Below are positions 26,834 through 34,000 of a stretch of DNA of 64,000 nt, piece after piece (position 1 is the first letter of the stretch; every line of letters begins with the position of its first letter). Location of the stretch: NCBI RefSeq assembly GCF_014639435.1, contig NZ_BMFZ01000008.1:1-64000 (forward strand), read 5' to 3'. The notes under the pieces were generated by a model. That model was given only the letters and a program-made list of their open reading frames with translations, was not told where the DNA came from and ran no database searches. A program made the translations under genes and the position numbers. This stretch comes from Hafnia psychrotolerans (GTDB taxonomy: Bacteria; Pseudomonadota; Gammaproteobacteria; Enterobacterales; Enterobacteriaceae).

Positions 26834-27742
26834 ATGCTTACCGTTATTCCCATCCTTATTGTTCTCGCACTGCTGGTCGTATTTGCCGGTGTCAAAATTG
26901 TGCCACAGGGCTTTCAGTGGACTGTCGAGCGGTTTGGCCGTTACACCAAAACGCTCATGCCGGGCCTGAATCTGGTGATACCTTTTGTTGACCGCGTAGG
27001 CCGCAAAATCAACATGATGGAGCAAGTGCTGGATATCCCTTCTCAGGAAATCATCTCTCGTGACAACGCCAATGTTGCCATTGATGCCGTATGCTTTATC
27101 CAGGTGATCGATCCTGCACGTGCCGCGTATGAAGTCAGTAACCTGGAGCAGGCCATTGTTAACCTGACCATGACGAACTTCCGTACCGTACTGGGCTCGA
27201 TGGAACTCGACGAAATGCTTTCTCAGCGCGATAACATCAACGCCCGCCTACTGCACATTGTCGATGAAGCGACCAACCCGTGGGGCGTGAAGATCACCCG
27301 TATTGAGATTCGTGACGTGCGTCCCCCCGCTGAACTGATCTCTGCGATGAACGCACAGATGAAAGCTGAACGTACCAAGCGTGCTGATATTCTGGAAGCC
27401 GAAGGTGTGCGTCAGTCCGCTATTTTGCGTGCGGAGGGTGAAAAGCAGTCACAAATCCTAAAGGCTGAAGGTGAGCGTCAATCCGCATTTTTACAGGCTG
27501 AAGCCCGCGAGCGTGCGGCCGAAGCCGAAGCCCAGGCCACTAAAATGGTTTCTGAAGCCATCGAGGCTGGCAACGTTCAGGCGATCAACTACTTTGTGGC
27601 GCAGAAATATACCGATGCACTGACCAAAATTGGCTCAGCTAACAATAGCAAAGTGATCATGATGCCACTGGATGCCAGCAGCCTGATGGGCTCGATTGGC
27701 GGTATCGCTGAATTACTGAAAGAAACCAAAGGCGGCAAATAA
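26834..27742 (+). CDS. qmcA: SPFH/band-7 membrane protein QmcA (YbbK)
   Basis: This 302-residue stomatin-like protein starts at the ATG at 26834 ([10 protein letters not shown]), with AGGAG upstream. The longer frame to 26771 lacks a site. One N-terminal transmembrane helix is followed by an SPFH domain ([16 protein letters not shown]...) and an Ala/Glu-rich coiled coil with repeated [10 protein letters not shown] units at about residues 190-250. It forms large oligomers in the inner membrane and partners the NfeD protein encoded immediately downstream. Stop and start overlap by one base. Confidence 0.95.
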   Translation: MLTVIPILIVLALLVVFAGVKIVPQGFQWTVERFGRYTKTLMPGLNLVIPFVDRVGRKINMMEQVLDIPSQEIISRDNANVAIDAVCFIQVIDPARAAYEVSNLEQAIVNLTMTNFRTVLGSMELDEMLSQRDNINARLLHIVDEATNPWGVKITRIEIRDVRPPAELISAMNAQMKAERTKRADILEAEGVRQSAILRAEGEKQSQILKAEGERQSAFLQAEARERAAEAEAQATKMVSEAIEAGNVQAINYFVAQKYTDALTKIGSANNSKVIMMPLDASSLMGSIGGIAELLKETKGGK

Positions 27743-28197
27743 TGCTGCAACAGCTTATAGCAAGCCCGCACCTTTTCTGGTTGTCACTCGGCGGCCTGTT
27801 GCTGGCAGCTGAACTGCTCGGTGCGAGCGGTTATTTGCTGTGGAGTGGTATTGCAGCCGCGTTGGTGGGTTTGCTGACTTGGGTGCTGCCACTATCGTGG
27901 GAATGGCAAGGCCTGTGCTTTGCTGTGCTAACCATGGTGGCCGCATGGCTGTGGTGGCGGTGGCTTAGCCGTCGACAGCAATCCGATCCGCAGAACAGTT
28001 CACTCAACCAGCGCGGGCAGCAGATGGTGGGTATGCACGCGACTGTGCTTGAACCCATGAGTAACGGCTACAGCCGAGTACGTATTGGCGACAGCACCTG
28101 GCGAATCACCAGCACCGCACGATTAAACGTCGGTGATGACGTGGTGATCACTCACGTCGAAGGTATTACTTTGCGGGTCGAACCCACAAAAAGATAA
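27742..28197 (+). CDS. ybbJ: NfeD-like inner-membrane protein YbbJ
   Basis: This 151-residue protein has two or three N-terminal transmembrane helices (residues 8-75) and a C-terminal OB-fold beta-barrel (residues 95-148; RIGDSTWRITS...VGDDVVI), the NfeD1b arrangement. It is translationally coupled to qmcA (TAATG) and is the usual partner of stomatin-type proteins. Confidence 0.93.
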   Translation: MLQQLIASPHLFWLSLGGLLLAAELLGASGYLLWSGIAAALVGLLTWVLPLSWEWQGLCFAVLTMVAAWLWWRWLSRRQQSDPQNSSLNQRGQQMVGMHATVLEPMSNGYSRVRIGDSTWRITSTARLNVGDDVVITHVEGITLRVEPTKR

Positions 28198-28201
28198 CAG
28201 A

Positions 28202-28223
28202 CTAACGCTGCTGCGCTTTCAAT
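28202..28223. repeat. 22-bp direct repeat, left copy
   Basis: These 22 bases are identical to 30456-30477 (the 3' end of intact cueR, including its stop codon). The repeats bound a 2.2-kb segment with the hotdog, NifX-like and DUF134 genes. Confidence 0.85.
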
Positions 28224-28420
28224 GACGGGGCAATTCGCCTCTTCATTTCCCGGCTAAGACGCCCCAACGTCAGCAGTCGTTGATAGATCTCTTGCAGTTC
28301 TCCGATGTGCCGCGCAATCTCGGCGGCCTTATCCAGTCATCGGCACTTTGCTGTTCGTACTGTGGTGCTCAGAATGGTGGAATAACACCACCCATCCTGA
28401 GACTCCTCCCGCAAAAAGCC
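28202..28420 (-). pseudogene. Decayed cueR copy (3' part of the gene)
   Basis: This stretch aligns base by base with the 3' half of the intact cueR gene at 30456-30887 when both are read on the minus strand. It begins with an identical 22-base end including the TAG stop. A deletion of about 50 bases then removes the C-terminal coding part. Recognisable segments follow (GGCAATTCGC, GATGTGCCGCGCAATCTCGGCGGCC), with several indels after that. No open frame remains. It lies directly convergent with ybbJ, the ancestral place of cueR in E. coli. It is either an old tandem duplicate or the original copy, separated by later insertion of the 28.4-30.4 kb genes. Confidence 0.75.
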
Positions 28421-28480
28421 AGCTTGATTTGGTCTTTTATTCAGGTAAACAGTGTCTTGCCAACCCTGTGGTATGTTCTC

Positions 28481-28894
28481 TTAGGCTGGAACGATGAATT
28501 TGGCAGAAGCTCGTGCCACTTGCTGTTGTTCATTAGTTAACCAAGCCTCAAGTTGATAGAATCCCCGACGCTGTCCGAGTAGCCTGGCAAACACCCTGAG
28601 GTGCTGGCCCACTCTTATGGGGCAAATAAACCGAACGGTTAATTCAGCTGTCAGCGCCTCAATTCCCTGCATAAACAAGCAATGTGTCATCGCTGCATCG
28701 AGTAAAGTGCTCGTCATGCCGCCATGCAAAAGACCTTTATAGCCTTGGTGCTTCTGATCCACCACATAGGATGCACCTACGGATCCATCCAGTTGTTGTG
28801 AGAATAACAGTTCCAACGAATCAGGATTGTTGTCGCGCGATCCACACACCATACAATGAGTATGGTGCTTTCTGGCATTGAGATAAATGCTCAT
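28481..28894 (-). CDS. PaaI/YigI-type hotdog thioesterase
   Basis: This 137-residue hotdog-fold protein has the HGGMTSTLLDAAM motif near residues 57-69, typical of PaaI-family acyl-CoA thioesterases, and the strand AELTVRFICPIRVG. An N-terminal CMVCGSRDNNP segment with two cysteines resembles the start of several small thioesterases of this type. The substrate is unknown. It lies downstream, on the same strand, of the NifX-like and DUF134 genes, with a gap of 141 bases, so co-expression is possible. It is not part of the E. coli gene order here. Confidence 0.8.
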   Translation of the reverse strand: MSIYLNARKHHTHCMVCGSRDNNPDSLELLFSQQLDGSVGASYVVDQKHQGYKGLLHGGMTSTLLDAAMTHCLFMQGIEALTAELTVRFICPIRVGQHLRVFARLLGQRRGFYQLEAWLTNEQQQVARASAKFIVPA

Positions 28895-29035
28895 ACATTC
28901 CTACTTAGCCTACTTAGCGGCCAGCTCACACTACCTACCGCCTTCTGTTTTCGACTCAGCGGAGACTCCCTTCACCGCACCCGGTACCTGTCTCACATGC
29001 ATCTTGTCAGAGGCAATAGTACATGCGAAATCTAC

Positions 29036-29506
29036 TCAGGAACGACAGCAGTGACCTTTTCCCTCATGAGGCTGAATACCTGACTGGCAACAAAGCTTCT
29101 CAGAAACGTTCCCTTCAGCACCACAACCACCGCAGGATTTATTTTTCGCTTCGTGCTTCAATGATTGGCGACCCTGGCTGGCTTGATGAAGCTGCACAAA
29201 CCCATTGGTAAGCGGGTCATGCAGTGTGTTCACCGAAAGACTGGTGCAATCAGTCTGATACACAGCAAACTGGCCTGTTAATAATTTTCCAAGCATCCGC
29301 TCACCAATATTACGAACAACAACCTGGTTAACCTTCTGCTCAGACAGCAAGTCGATCATTTTCTTTTTACCTGCACAACTCGCTTCTCGTGCGGGATTCT
29401 CAACACGATTGATCTCAACGCCTCGCTCATCCAGAAAGACCAAACAGCTGGCTTTGGTAAAATGATTTGCGACTCGATCATTATTCATTGGAATGGCAGT
29501 GATCAT
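29036..29506 (-). CDS. NifX/NifB-type dinitrogenase iron-molybdenum cofactor-like protein
   Basis: This 156-residue protein starts at the ATG at 29506 (MITAIPMNND); the frame to 29530 is longer but has a poorer site. The N-terminal 110 residues match the NifX/NafY-type RNase-H-like cofactor-binding fold (VANHFTKA...FLDE...VVVRNIGERMLGKL). The tail is cysteine-rich (SCGGCGAEG, KLCC, HCCRS), which suggests metal or Fe-S binding. No nitrogenase genes are visible, so it probably has another metal-related role. It overlaps the DUF134 regulator gene by 26 bases. Confidence 0.8.
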   Translation of the reverse strand: MITAIPMNNDRVANHFTKASCLVFLDERGVEINRVENPAREASCAGKKKMIDLLSEQKVNQVVVRNIGERMLGKLLTGQFAVYQTDCTSLSVNTLHDPLTNGFVQLHQASQGRQSLKHEAKNKSCGGCGAEGNVSEKLCCQSGIQPHEGKGHCCRS

Positions 29507-29801
29507 ATTTTTTAACTCCGTCGTCCTCAAGGTGCATCATTAGCGCTTTGCCCTGTGTGAGGCAGTCCACAACCTTAAAACGGGCTGCTTTCAGGACATT
29601 GGCTAGCGTCTGCCGGGAAACCCCCATTTCCAAAGCCGCTTCTTGCTGCTGCATACCCAGTAAATCGACTAAGCGCAATGCCTCAAACTCATCTTCATTA
29701 AGACAAACCTGCTCAAGTTGGCTCATTGGCCGGCCGTTAGGTTTGAAACAACTCTCTGCAGGATGGCCACAGATGTTACGTGGAATCTTGGGTCTCGCCA
29801 T
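29481..29801 (-). CDS. DUF134/UPF0251 helix-turn-helix regulator
   Basis: This 106-residue protein matches the UPF0251 family. The N-terminal ARPKIPRNI is followed by the L...DEFEALRLVDLLGMQQQEAA section and a sigma-like helix-turn-helix (ALEMGVSRQTLANVL). Members are commonly encoded next to NifX/NifB-like proteins, as here with a 26-base overlap. An AGGAG site lies 6 bases upstream of its ATG. An inverted repeat just upstream at 29817-29853 could be its own operator. Confidence 0.88.
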   Translation of the reverse strand: MARPKIPRNICGHPAESCFKPNGRPMSQLEQVCLNEDEFEALRLVDLLGMQQQEAALEMGVSRQTLANVLKAARFKVVDCLTQGKALMMHLEDDGVKKYDHCHSNE

Positions 29802-29816
29802 GGGAGCTCCTTATTG

Positions 29817-29853
29817 GCATATGCTATATATACTCTCTCTCTATAGCGTATGC
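29817..29853. promoter_or_regulatory. Inverted repeat upstream of the DUF134 gene
   Basis: Arms GCATATGCTATA (29817-29828) and TATAGCGTATGC (29842-29853) pair with one mismatch across a 13-base CT-rich spacer. It is positioned 15-50 bases before the regulator start, over the likely promoter. It is probably an autoregulatory operator. That function is inferred. Confidence 0.55.
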
Positions 29854-30144
29854 AATGTAGACTCACCGTGCTGTGAAGTGAGGAATGCCATCATTGGCCT
29901 AATCTCTCGTTCAGACACAGATGAATATCTATATATAGATAGTTGTAAGTTCAATATGGTGAGTTTCAAATGCTTCCTGCGTTACTCTAATAGCATTCGG
30001 GCATTGATGATTTTTATATTTTAAGCATTACTGATGAATTTTAAGTGTTTACCAACCTCATTTAACCTGGCAATGGCATGATGTCTCTTCGGAATTTTGG
30101 TATATAATTTAACCAACTGAAGATAAGAGTGAAAGGAAATTAAA

Positions 30145-30342
30145 ATGTTATCCATGACGTTAAGGAGGAGTACATCTAATAAACTTTTATCTTTTTGGCG
30201 ATTCAATTTGGCTATTTTAATTTTACTGCTTTCTTTCTTTAGCGTGGTGGTCACTGCCGTTAATTGGTTCGTGGCCATATATACTGTTCAAAAGAACACA
30301 CTGGAAGTTTCCACTTTAAGTTCAAATCTTGCATATTGGTAG
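30145..30342 (+). CDS. Small membrane protein, unrecognised
   Basis: This is a 65-codon frame with a good Shine-Dalgarno (AAAGGAAATTAAA) and a TATAAT at 30103-30108 some 37 bases upstream. The N-terminus is basic (LRRSTSNKLL), followed by one strong hydrophobic helix (residues 20-45) and a short tail. It might be a small membrane protein or the surviving N-terminus of a larger sensor or chemoreceptor. No family is recognised. The opposite-strand frame at 30021-30278 has no ribosome binding site and is taken as its shadow. Confidence 0.4.
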   Translation: MLSMTLRRSTSNKLLSFWRFNLAILILLLSFFSVVVTAVNWFVAIYTVQKNTLEVSTLSSNLAYW

Positions 30343-30377
30343 AAATAGAGTTTCTGTTTGTCGACATGTTAATTGAT

Positions 30378-30407
30378 TTTTAAGTTGCGAAATTTTAAGT
30401 TGCGAAA
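30378..30407. repeat. Tandem 15-bp duplication
   Basis: TTTTAAGTTGCGAAA occurs twice head to tail (30378-30392 and 30393-30407), just before the right copy of the 22-bp repeat. It is probably a small replication slippage at a rearranged junction. Confidence 0.8.
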
Positions 30408-30455
30408 TATTGTAGGCAGCGCTTTACCATAGAGCTCAAAATAGCTAAATGTCTT

Positions 30456-30477
30456 CTAACGCTGCTGCGCTTTCAAT
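30456..30477. repeat. 22-bp direct repeat, right copy
   Basis: Identical to 28202-28223. Here it is the functional 3' end of cueR. Confidence 0.85.
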
Positions 30478-30887
30478 AATGATGAAGAGGAGGAATGGCA
30501 ACCGCCGCTGAGATTGTCGATGATGGGACAATTCGCGCCTTCATCTCCCGGGCAAGACTCCGCCAGCGTCATCAGGCGTTGATGCATTTCTTTCAGCTCT
30601 TCGATGTGCCGTGCTATCTCGGCGGCCTTCTTAAGCGTCCGCGCTTTGACATCCGCACTGTGGCGATCAGGGTTGTGGAATAACGCTACCAGTTCCTGAC
30701 ACTCTTCCAGCGAAAAACCCACCAGTCGAGCCTGGCGCAGTAAGGTCAGTTCTTCGATATGTTTGGGGGCATAACTACGATAGCCGTTCCCGCTTCGCAT
30801 CGGCACGGTGATCAGTCCTTTTTCCTCATAGAAACGGATCGCTTTGCTGGTCAGCCCGGTTTTTTTTGCCACATCGCTGATATTCAT
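30456..30887 (-). CDS. cueR: Copper-responsive MerR-family activator CueR
   Basis: This 143-residue dimeric Cu(I)-sensing activator starts at the ATG at 30887 ([11 protein letters not shown]), preceded by AAAGGG. The winged helix ([13 protein letters not shown]...NGYRSY) and dimerisation helix are intact. The metal-binding loop CPGDEGANC (about residues 110-118) gives the two cysteines required for Cu(I), and the CPIIDNLSG tail is conserved. The C-terminus is a little longer than in E. coli. Its 3' end is duplicated at 28202. It is divergent from a CueR-box promoter, but copA is not found beyond it. Confidence 0.96.
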   Translation of the reverse strand: MNISDVAKKTGLTSKAIRFYEEKGLITVPMRSGNGYRSYAPKHIEELTLLRQARLVGFSLEECQELVALFHNPDRHSADVKARTLKKAAEIARHIEELKEMHQRLMTLAESCPGDEGANCPIIDNLSGGCHSSSSSLLKAQQR

Positions 30888-30898
30888 TCTGCCCTTTA

Positions 30899-30929
30899 AC
30901 AACCTTCACTTTGATGGAAGGTTTATCCT
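30899..30929 (+). promoter_or_regulatory. CueR box with degenerate -35 (copA-type promoter relic) beside cueR
   Basis: The dyad ACCTTC-N9-GAAGGT (30902-30922) equals the geometry of the E. coli copA operator, and a TATCCT -10 follows at 30924-30929. The rightward -35 position reads ACAACC rather than TTGACC, so rightward activity may be lost. The bases after it resemble those after the second box at 31880, which indicates a duplication of this promoter. Confidence 0.75.
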
Positions 30930-31028
30930 ACAGTAGGAAACGGGAAAGGCCAACCGATCAGAACAATACGCGTGATTTGTTGCTGCATTGTCTTTTAAAG
31001 ATTTTATTGAAAAAGAAATTAAACGTTA

Positions 31029-31697
31029 TTATTTACTATTTCCATCATAAATATAATAGGCGGCATCGGTTCGCTCTATTTTTTCTGTTTCACCCGTTGC
31101 GAGACCTATCGCCAGCGCTTCTTTGTTATTTAAAATCTCATGCGCATCTTCACTGTAAGTTATTTTATCTATTTGAGCGTCGGTTAAATTGGTACATTGC
31201 CGATAAGTCTTCTTGAACATATCCCTGTAAATTTTTAGCCTCTCGACTGCTTGATCGATATTTACTTCTGAGGAATTATTTAAGGAGTGACCTAATTTAG
31301 GCGCGTGAAGTAAAAAGGTTGTATCATCCATGATTAGTCTGTTTTTTGCGCCACAAAAAATCATCGTTGCAGAGGATTCAACACTAGATAGATTGACTGT
31401 GGTTATCGGAATGGGTGAGTCCTTAACTAACTTAAGTCCAATTTTACCGCTATCCATATCACCACCACTACTGTTTATGTAGAGGTAGATGAGCTGAGTA
31501 GATTTGTACTTTTGCTCTATCTCATCGATCACGTTAGCCAGAGAAATTATTTTATTTTCCGTAATCGCGCCCGTGTAAAATATTTTAACTAACTTTATAT
31601 TTTCCGGGGAAGTCGCGTTAATAACCTTACTCATTCCCGCGTCAGCATGGATACTTAGGAGTAACATAACAGGCATTATAAAATATATGAATTTCAT
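31029..31697 (-). CDS. Exported ClpP-like serine protease/hydrolase
   Basis: This protein of about 222 residues has a signal peptide from the ATG at 31697 (MKFIYFIMPVMLLLSIHADAG). Neither this start nor the alternatives at 31712 and 31739 has a good ribosome binding site. The mature part has the ClpP/crotonase fold pattern: a YLYINSSGGDMDSG loop (oxyanion region), the nucleophile Ser in ESSATMIF and the His in LLHAPKLG. It therefore looks like a periplasmic ClpP-like protein (COG3904 type) without a cytosolic ATPase partner. It is AT-rich compared with its neighbours and sits between two CueR-type promoters. It appears inserted; function unknown. Confidence 0.75.
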   Translation of the reverse strand: MKFIYFIMPVMLLLSIHADAGMSKVINATSPENIKLVKIFYTGAITENKIISLANVIDEIEQKYKSTQLIYLYINSSGGDMDSGKIGLKLVKDSPIPITTVNLSSVESSATMIFCGAKNRLIMDDTTFLLHAPKLGHSLNNSSEVNIDQAVERLKIYRDMFKKTYRQCTNLTDAQIDKITYSEDAHEILNNKEALAIGLATGETEKIERTDAAYYIYDGNSK

Positions 31698-31879
31698 CTC
31701 AATGCATCCCATTAGAAAAGATGAGAAGATATATATCACATTATAAATATGACTAGCATTAATATAATTTTTAGTTTCAACTTTATTGTTTTTGATACAT
31801 CTATGAACTTTTTATTTCACCCAATGGTACACGGCATAGTACTCCGCATCTGGATATTTTATATCAGCATAATATTTAG

Positions 31880-31910
31880 TTGACCTTCACCTGAGAGGAA
31901 GGTTTATCCT
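31880..31910 (+). promoter_or_regulatory. CueR-dependent promoter upstream of the HMA protein gene
   Basis: The -35 TTGACC (31880-31885) and -10 TATCCT (31905-31910) are separated by 19 bases, the lengthened spacer typical of MerR-family promoters. They enclose the CueR dyad ACCTTC-N9-GAAGGT (31883-31903). It should give copper- or silver-induced transcription of the gene at 31967. Confidence 0.85.
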
Positions 31911-31966
31911 GCTTACTGAATCTAAAAAAGCCAACCTGCCACAACAATAATGATGAGGGCAACACC

Positions 31967-32167
31967 ATGACGACCACTATTTTGAATCTTGAAGGTTTAA
32001 CCTGCGGACATTGCGTGGCTTCCACCCGCAAAGCACTGGAAGCCGTTCCCGGCACCACGCAGGTTGACGTAGAACTGAGCAAAGCCGTGGTACAAAGTTC
32101 TGCCAGTAGCCAGCAGTTAATTGATGCGGTTGAAGAAGCCGGGTATCACGCCGAACTGGCATCCTGA
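31967..32167 (+). CDS. Stand-alone HMA copper chaperone (CopZ-like; like the first CopA domain)
   Basis: This 66-residue heavy-metal-associated domain has the Cu(I) motif GLTCGHC (residues 10-16) in a complete beta-alpha-beta-beta-alpha-beta fold. It resembles the first N-terminal domain of enterobacterial CopA (…EGLTCGHCV…) more than free CopZ proteins. Immediately after it a TGA ends the frame, and no P-type ATPase sequence follows before ybaP. It could be a genuine CopZ-like chaperone or a truncated copA that kept only its first domain. E. coli makes a comparable short product, CopA(Z), from copA by frameshifting. A strong CueR promoter lies upstream. Confidence 0.85.
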   Translation: MTTTILNLEGLTCGHCVASTRKALEAVPGTTQVDVELSKAVVQSSASSQQLIDAVEEAGYHAELAS

Positions 32168-32291
32168 CCGACGGCCAGCCAAAGCAGACCTTTTGTTGAC
32201 GCTACAGCAGAAAAATCAAGACTTTCCCCCTGTTCGCTGAACCGATGACGCGCTAGCATGTCCCTTCTTTCATTGACAGAGACAACGCCAT

Positions 32292-33095
32292 ATGGGACAT
32301 ATTTTTTACCAGCTTGCCCGCTGGCTGGGTCTGCTTTCGCCCGCTGAATATCACTATCCGGCCATCGACATTCAGCTTTCCGGTGATAGACATCTGCATC
32401 TGGTGGGCAGTATTCACATGGGCACGATGGACATGCAACCGCTGCCTGAGATCTTGCTTAAACGGCTTTCCCAGGCCGATGCGTTGATTGTCGAAGCTGA
32501 CATCAGCGGCACCGACTCCCCCTTTGGTCAGACCGATGACCTCTCCCCACTCGCCGAAAGACTGACCGAACAGCAACACCAGCAGGTCGAGAGTTTGTGC
32601 GATGAACTTGGTACCTCGGTGCATAGTATGGACCGGCTACCTTGCTGGCAGGTGGCGCTTATGTTGCAGGCCGGACAGGCTCAGCGTCTGGGATTACGTG
32701 GCGAATACGGCATTGACTATCAGTTGCTACAAGCTGCACGAGGAAAGCAGAAAGAAGTGATTGAACTCGAAGGCCCGCAAGAGCAACTGGCCCTGTTGCA
32801 ACAGCTACCGGAAAACGGCCGCACACTGCTCGAAGATACCCTAACCCACTGGCACACCAACGCGCGCCTGCTGCAAACAATGATCAGCTGGTGGCTGGAA
32901 TCTCAACCAAGCCAGGCAATGGAACCGTTGCCCAATACATTCAGCAATGAGTTGTATGATGTGTTAATGCACCAACGTAATCAGCGCTGGAAACAGCAAC
33001 TGAACGCCCTGCCACCAGGGAAATACGTGGTGGCGGTCGGTGCATTGCATCTTTATGGCGAAGGCAATCTGCCGGATCTGTTATCCAATAAGTGA
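32292..33095 (+). CDS. ybaP: TraB/GumN-family protein YbaP
   Basis: This 267-residue protein is of the TraB/PrgY-GumN (Tiki-like) family. It has the conserved GSIHMG motif near residue 38 and the C-terminal VGALHLYGEGNLPDLL signature; family histidine and glutamate residues (VEAD) are retained. E. coli YbaP is the same size and occupies the same place beside ybaK. A weak signal or hydrophobic start is visible. A metal-dependent hydrolase role is suggested for the family, but this member is uncharacterised. Confidence 0.9.
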   Translation: MGHIFYQLARWLGLLSPAEYHYPAIDIQLSGDRHLHLVGSIHMGTMDMQPLPEILLKRLSQADALIVEADISGTDSPFGQTDDLSPLAERLTEQQHQQVESLCDELGTSVHSMDRLPCWQVALMLQAGQAQRLGLRGEYGIDYQLLQAARGKQKEVIELEGPQEQLALLQQLPENGRTLLEDTLTHWHTNARLLQTMISWWLESQPSQAMEPLPNTFSNELYDVLMHQRNQRWKQQLNALPPGKYVVAVGALHLYGEGNLPDLLSNK

Positions 33096-33148
33096 CGAGG
33101 GTGAGTGAACGAAGTCAGCGCAGAGGCAGCTCGAAGAATAAATTGAAT

Positions 33149-33244
33149 AAAAAAATGGCCAATATTTCTATTGGCCAGTCAAAGAGAAATTTCTTTTATT
33201 AGTTATAGCTTCAGCGCCACCCCTTCTCAGGGCACAGCGCCGGC
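33149..33244 (-). ncRNA. chiX: ChiX (SroB/MicM) Hfq-dependent small RNA
   Basis: On the minus strand the sequence AAATTTCTCTTTGACTGGCC is followed by the hairpin TGGCCAATA-GAAA-TATTGGCCA and seven T. This closely matches the 3' half of E. coli ChiX, including its seed (CUCUUUGAC) and terminator. A diverged 5' hairpin (GCGCTGTGCCCT/AGGGGTGGCGC) occupies the place of the E. coli 5' stem. A TTGCCA / 18 bp / TAACCT promoter lies just upstream, predicting a start near 33244. The location between ybaP and ybaK is the same as in E. coli. ChiX base-pairs with and represses chiP and the chitobiose operon mRNA. The 5' end is approximate. Confidence 0.85.
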
Positions 33245-33458
33245 GCCCTTAGGTTAGCAATCTGTACTGGGTCTTGGCAACACTCATTCATTGGACTACT
33301 ATTTAAGCCAGTTCAATAAAGCCCCTTTATTGTTTACTATCAGAAGATTGAGCAGGGTTATTATTTTCCTATTGATTAAGTCATCGTAGTCGCCGGAAAC
33401 TCTTCGCGGCGAAAGAAACGGTGGCTTTTTTATTGGGATCTTTTATCAGAGGTCAGCC

Positions 33459-33938
33459 ATGACACCCGCAGTTAATTTATTGGAAAAAAACCAGGTCGCC
33501 TTCAGCCTCCACCACTATGAACACAGTAGTGATGAAACCAATTTCGGCGATGAAGTGGTCAAAAAACTCGGGCTGGATGCACATCAGGTTTATAAAACGT
33601 TATTGGTTGCGCTTAACGGTGATGCCAAAAAACTGGCCGTCGCCGTGACGCCGGTTGCCACCCAGTTGGACCTGAAAAAAGTCGCCAAAGCGCTGGGGGC
33701 CAAAAAAGCTGATATGGCAGACCCACAGTTGGCCCAACGGGTGACCGGATATCTGGTGGGTGGGATAAGCCCTCTCGGGCAAAAAAAACTGCTGCCAACG
33801 GTGATCGACAGCCCCGCGCAGGACTTTGCCACCATTTTTGTATCCGGCGGTAAACGCGGGCTTGATATTGAACTGGCCGCCAGCGATCTTTGTAGCCTGC
33901 TACGCGGAAAGTTTGCTGACATCGCAAAAATCGACTGA
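33459..33938 (+). CDS. ybaK: Cys-tRNA(Pro) deacylase YbaK
   Basis: This 159-residue trans-editing factor hydrolyses Cys-tRNA(Pro) mischarged by ProRS. It tracks E. coli YbaK closely: [14 protein letters not shown], the catalytic lysine in VYKTLLV near residue 46, and [14 protein letters not shown]. The roughly 360 bases before it hold chiX and its promoter; no further gene is seen there. Confidence 0.96.
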   Translation: MTPAVNLLEKNQVAFSLHHYEHSSDETNFGDEVVKKLGLDAHQVYKTLLVALNGDAKKLAVAVTPVATQLDLKKVAKALGAKKADMADPQLAQRVTGYLVGGISPLGQKKLLPTVIDSPAQDFATIFVSGGKRGLDIELAASDLCSLLRGKFADIAKID

Positions 33939-34000
33939 CTCATTCCGCTATCTTCGTCAAAAACCGACAACAACCTACAACAAGAAGAAAGGCCGCTTGA

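Noticed and set aside
28280-28540. 86-codon plus-strand frame over the cueR relic
   Set aside because: It overlaps the decayed cueR copy and part of the thioesterase gene in antisense and has no coding features.
29548-30024. 158-codon frame opposite the DUF134 gene
   Set aside because: Antisense shadow; the DUF134 family match is on the other strand.
30021-30278. 85-codon minus-strand frame
   Set aside because: No Shine-Dalgarno and no motif; the opposite strand frame at 30145 has a better start.
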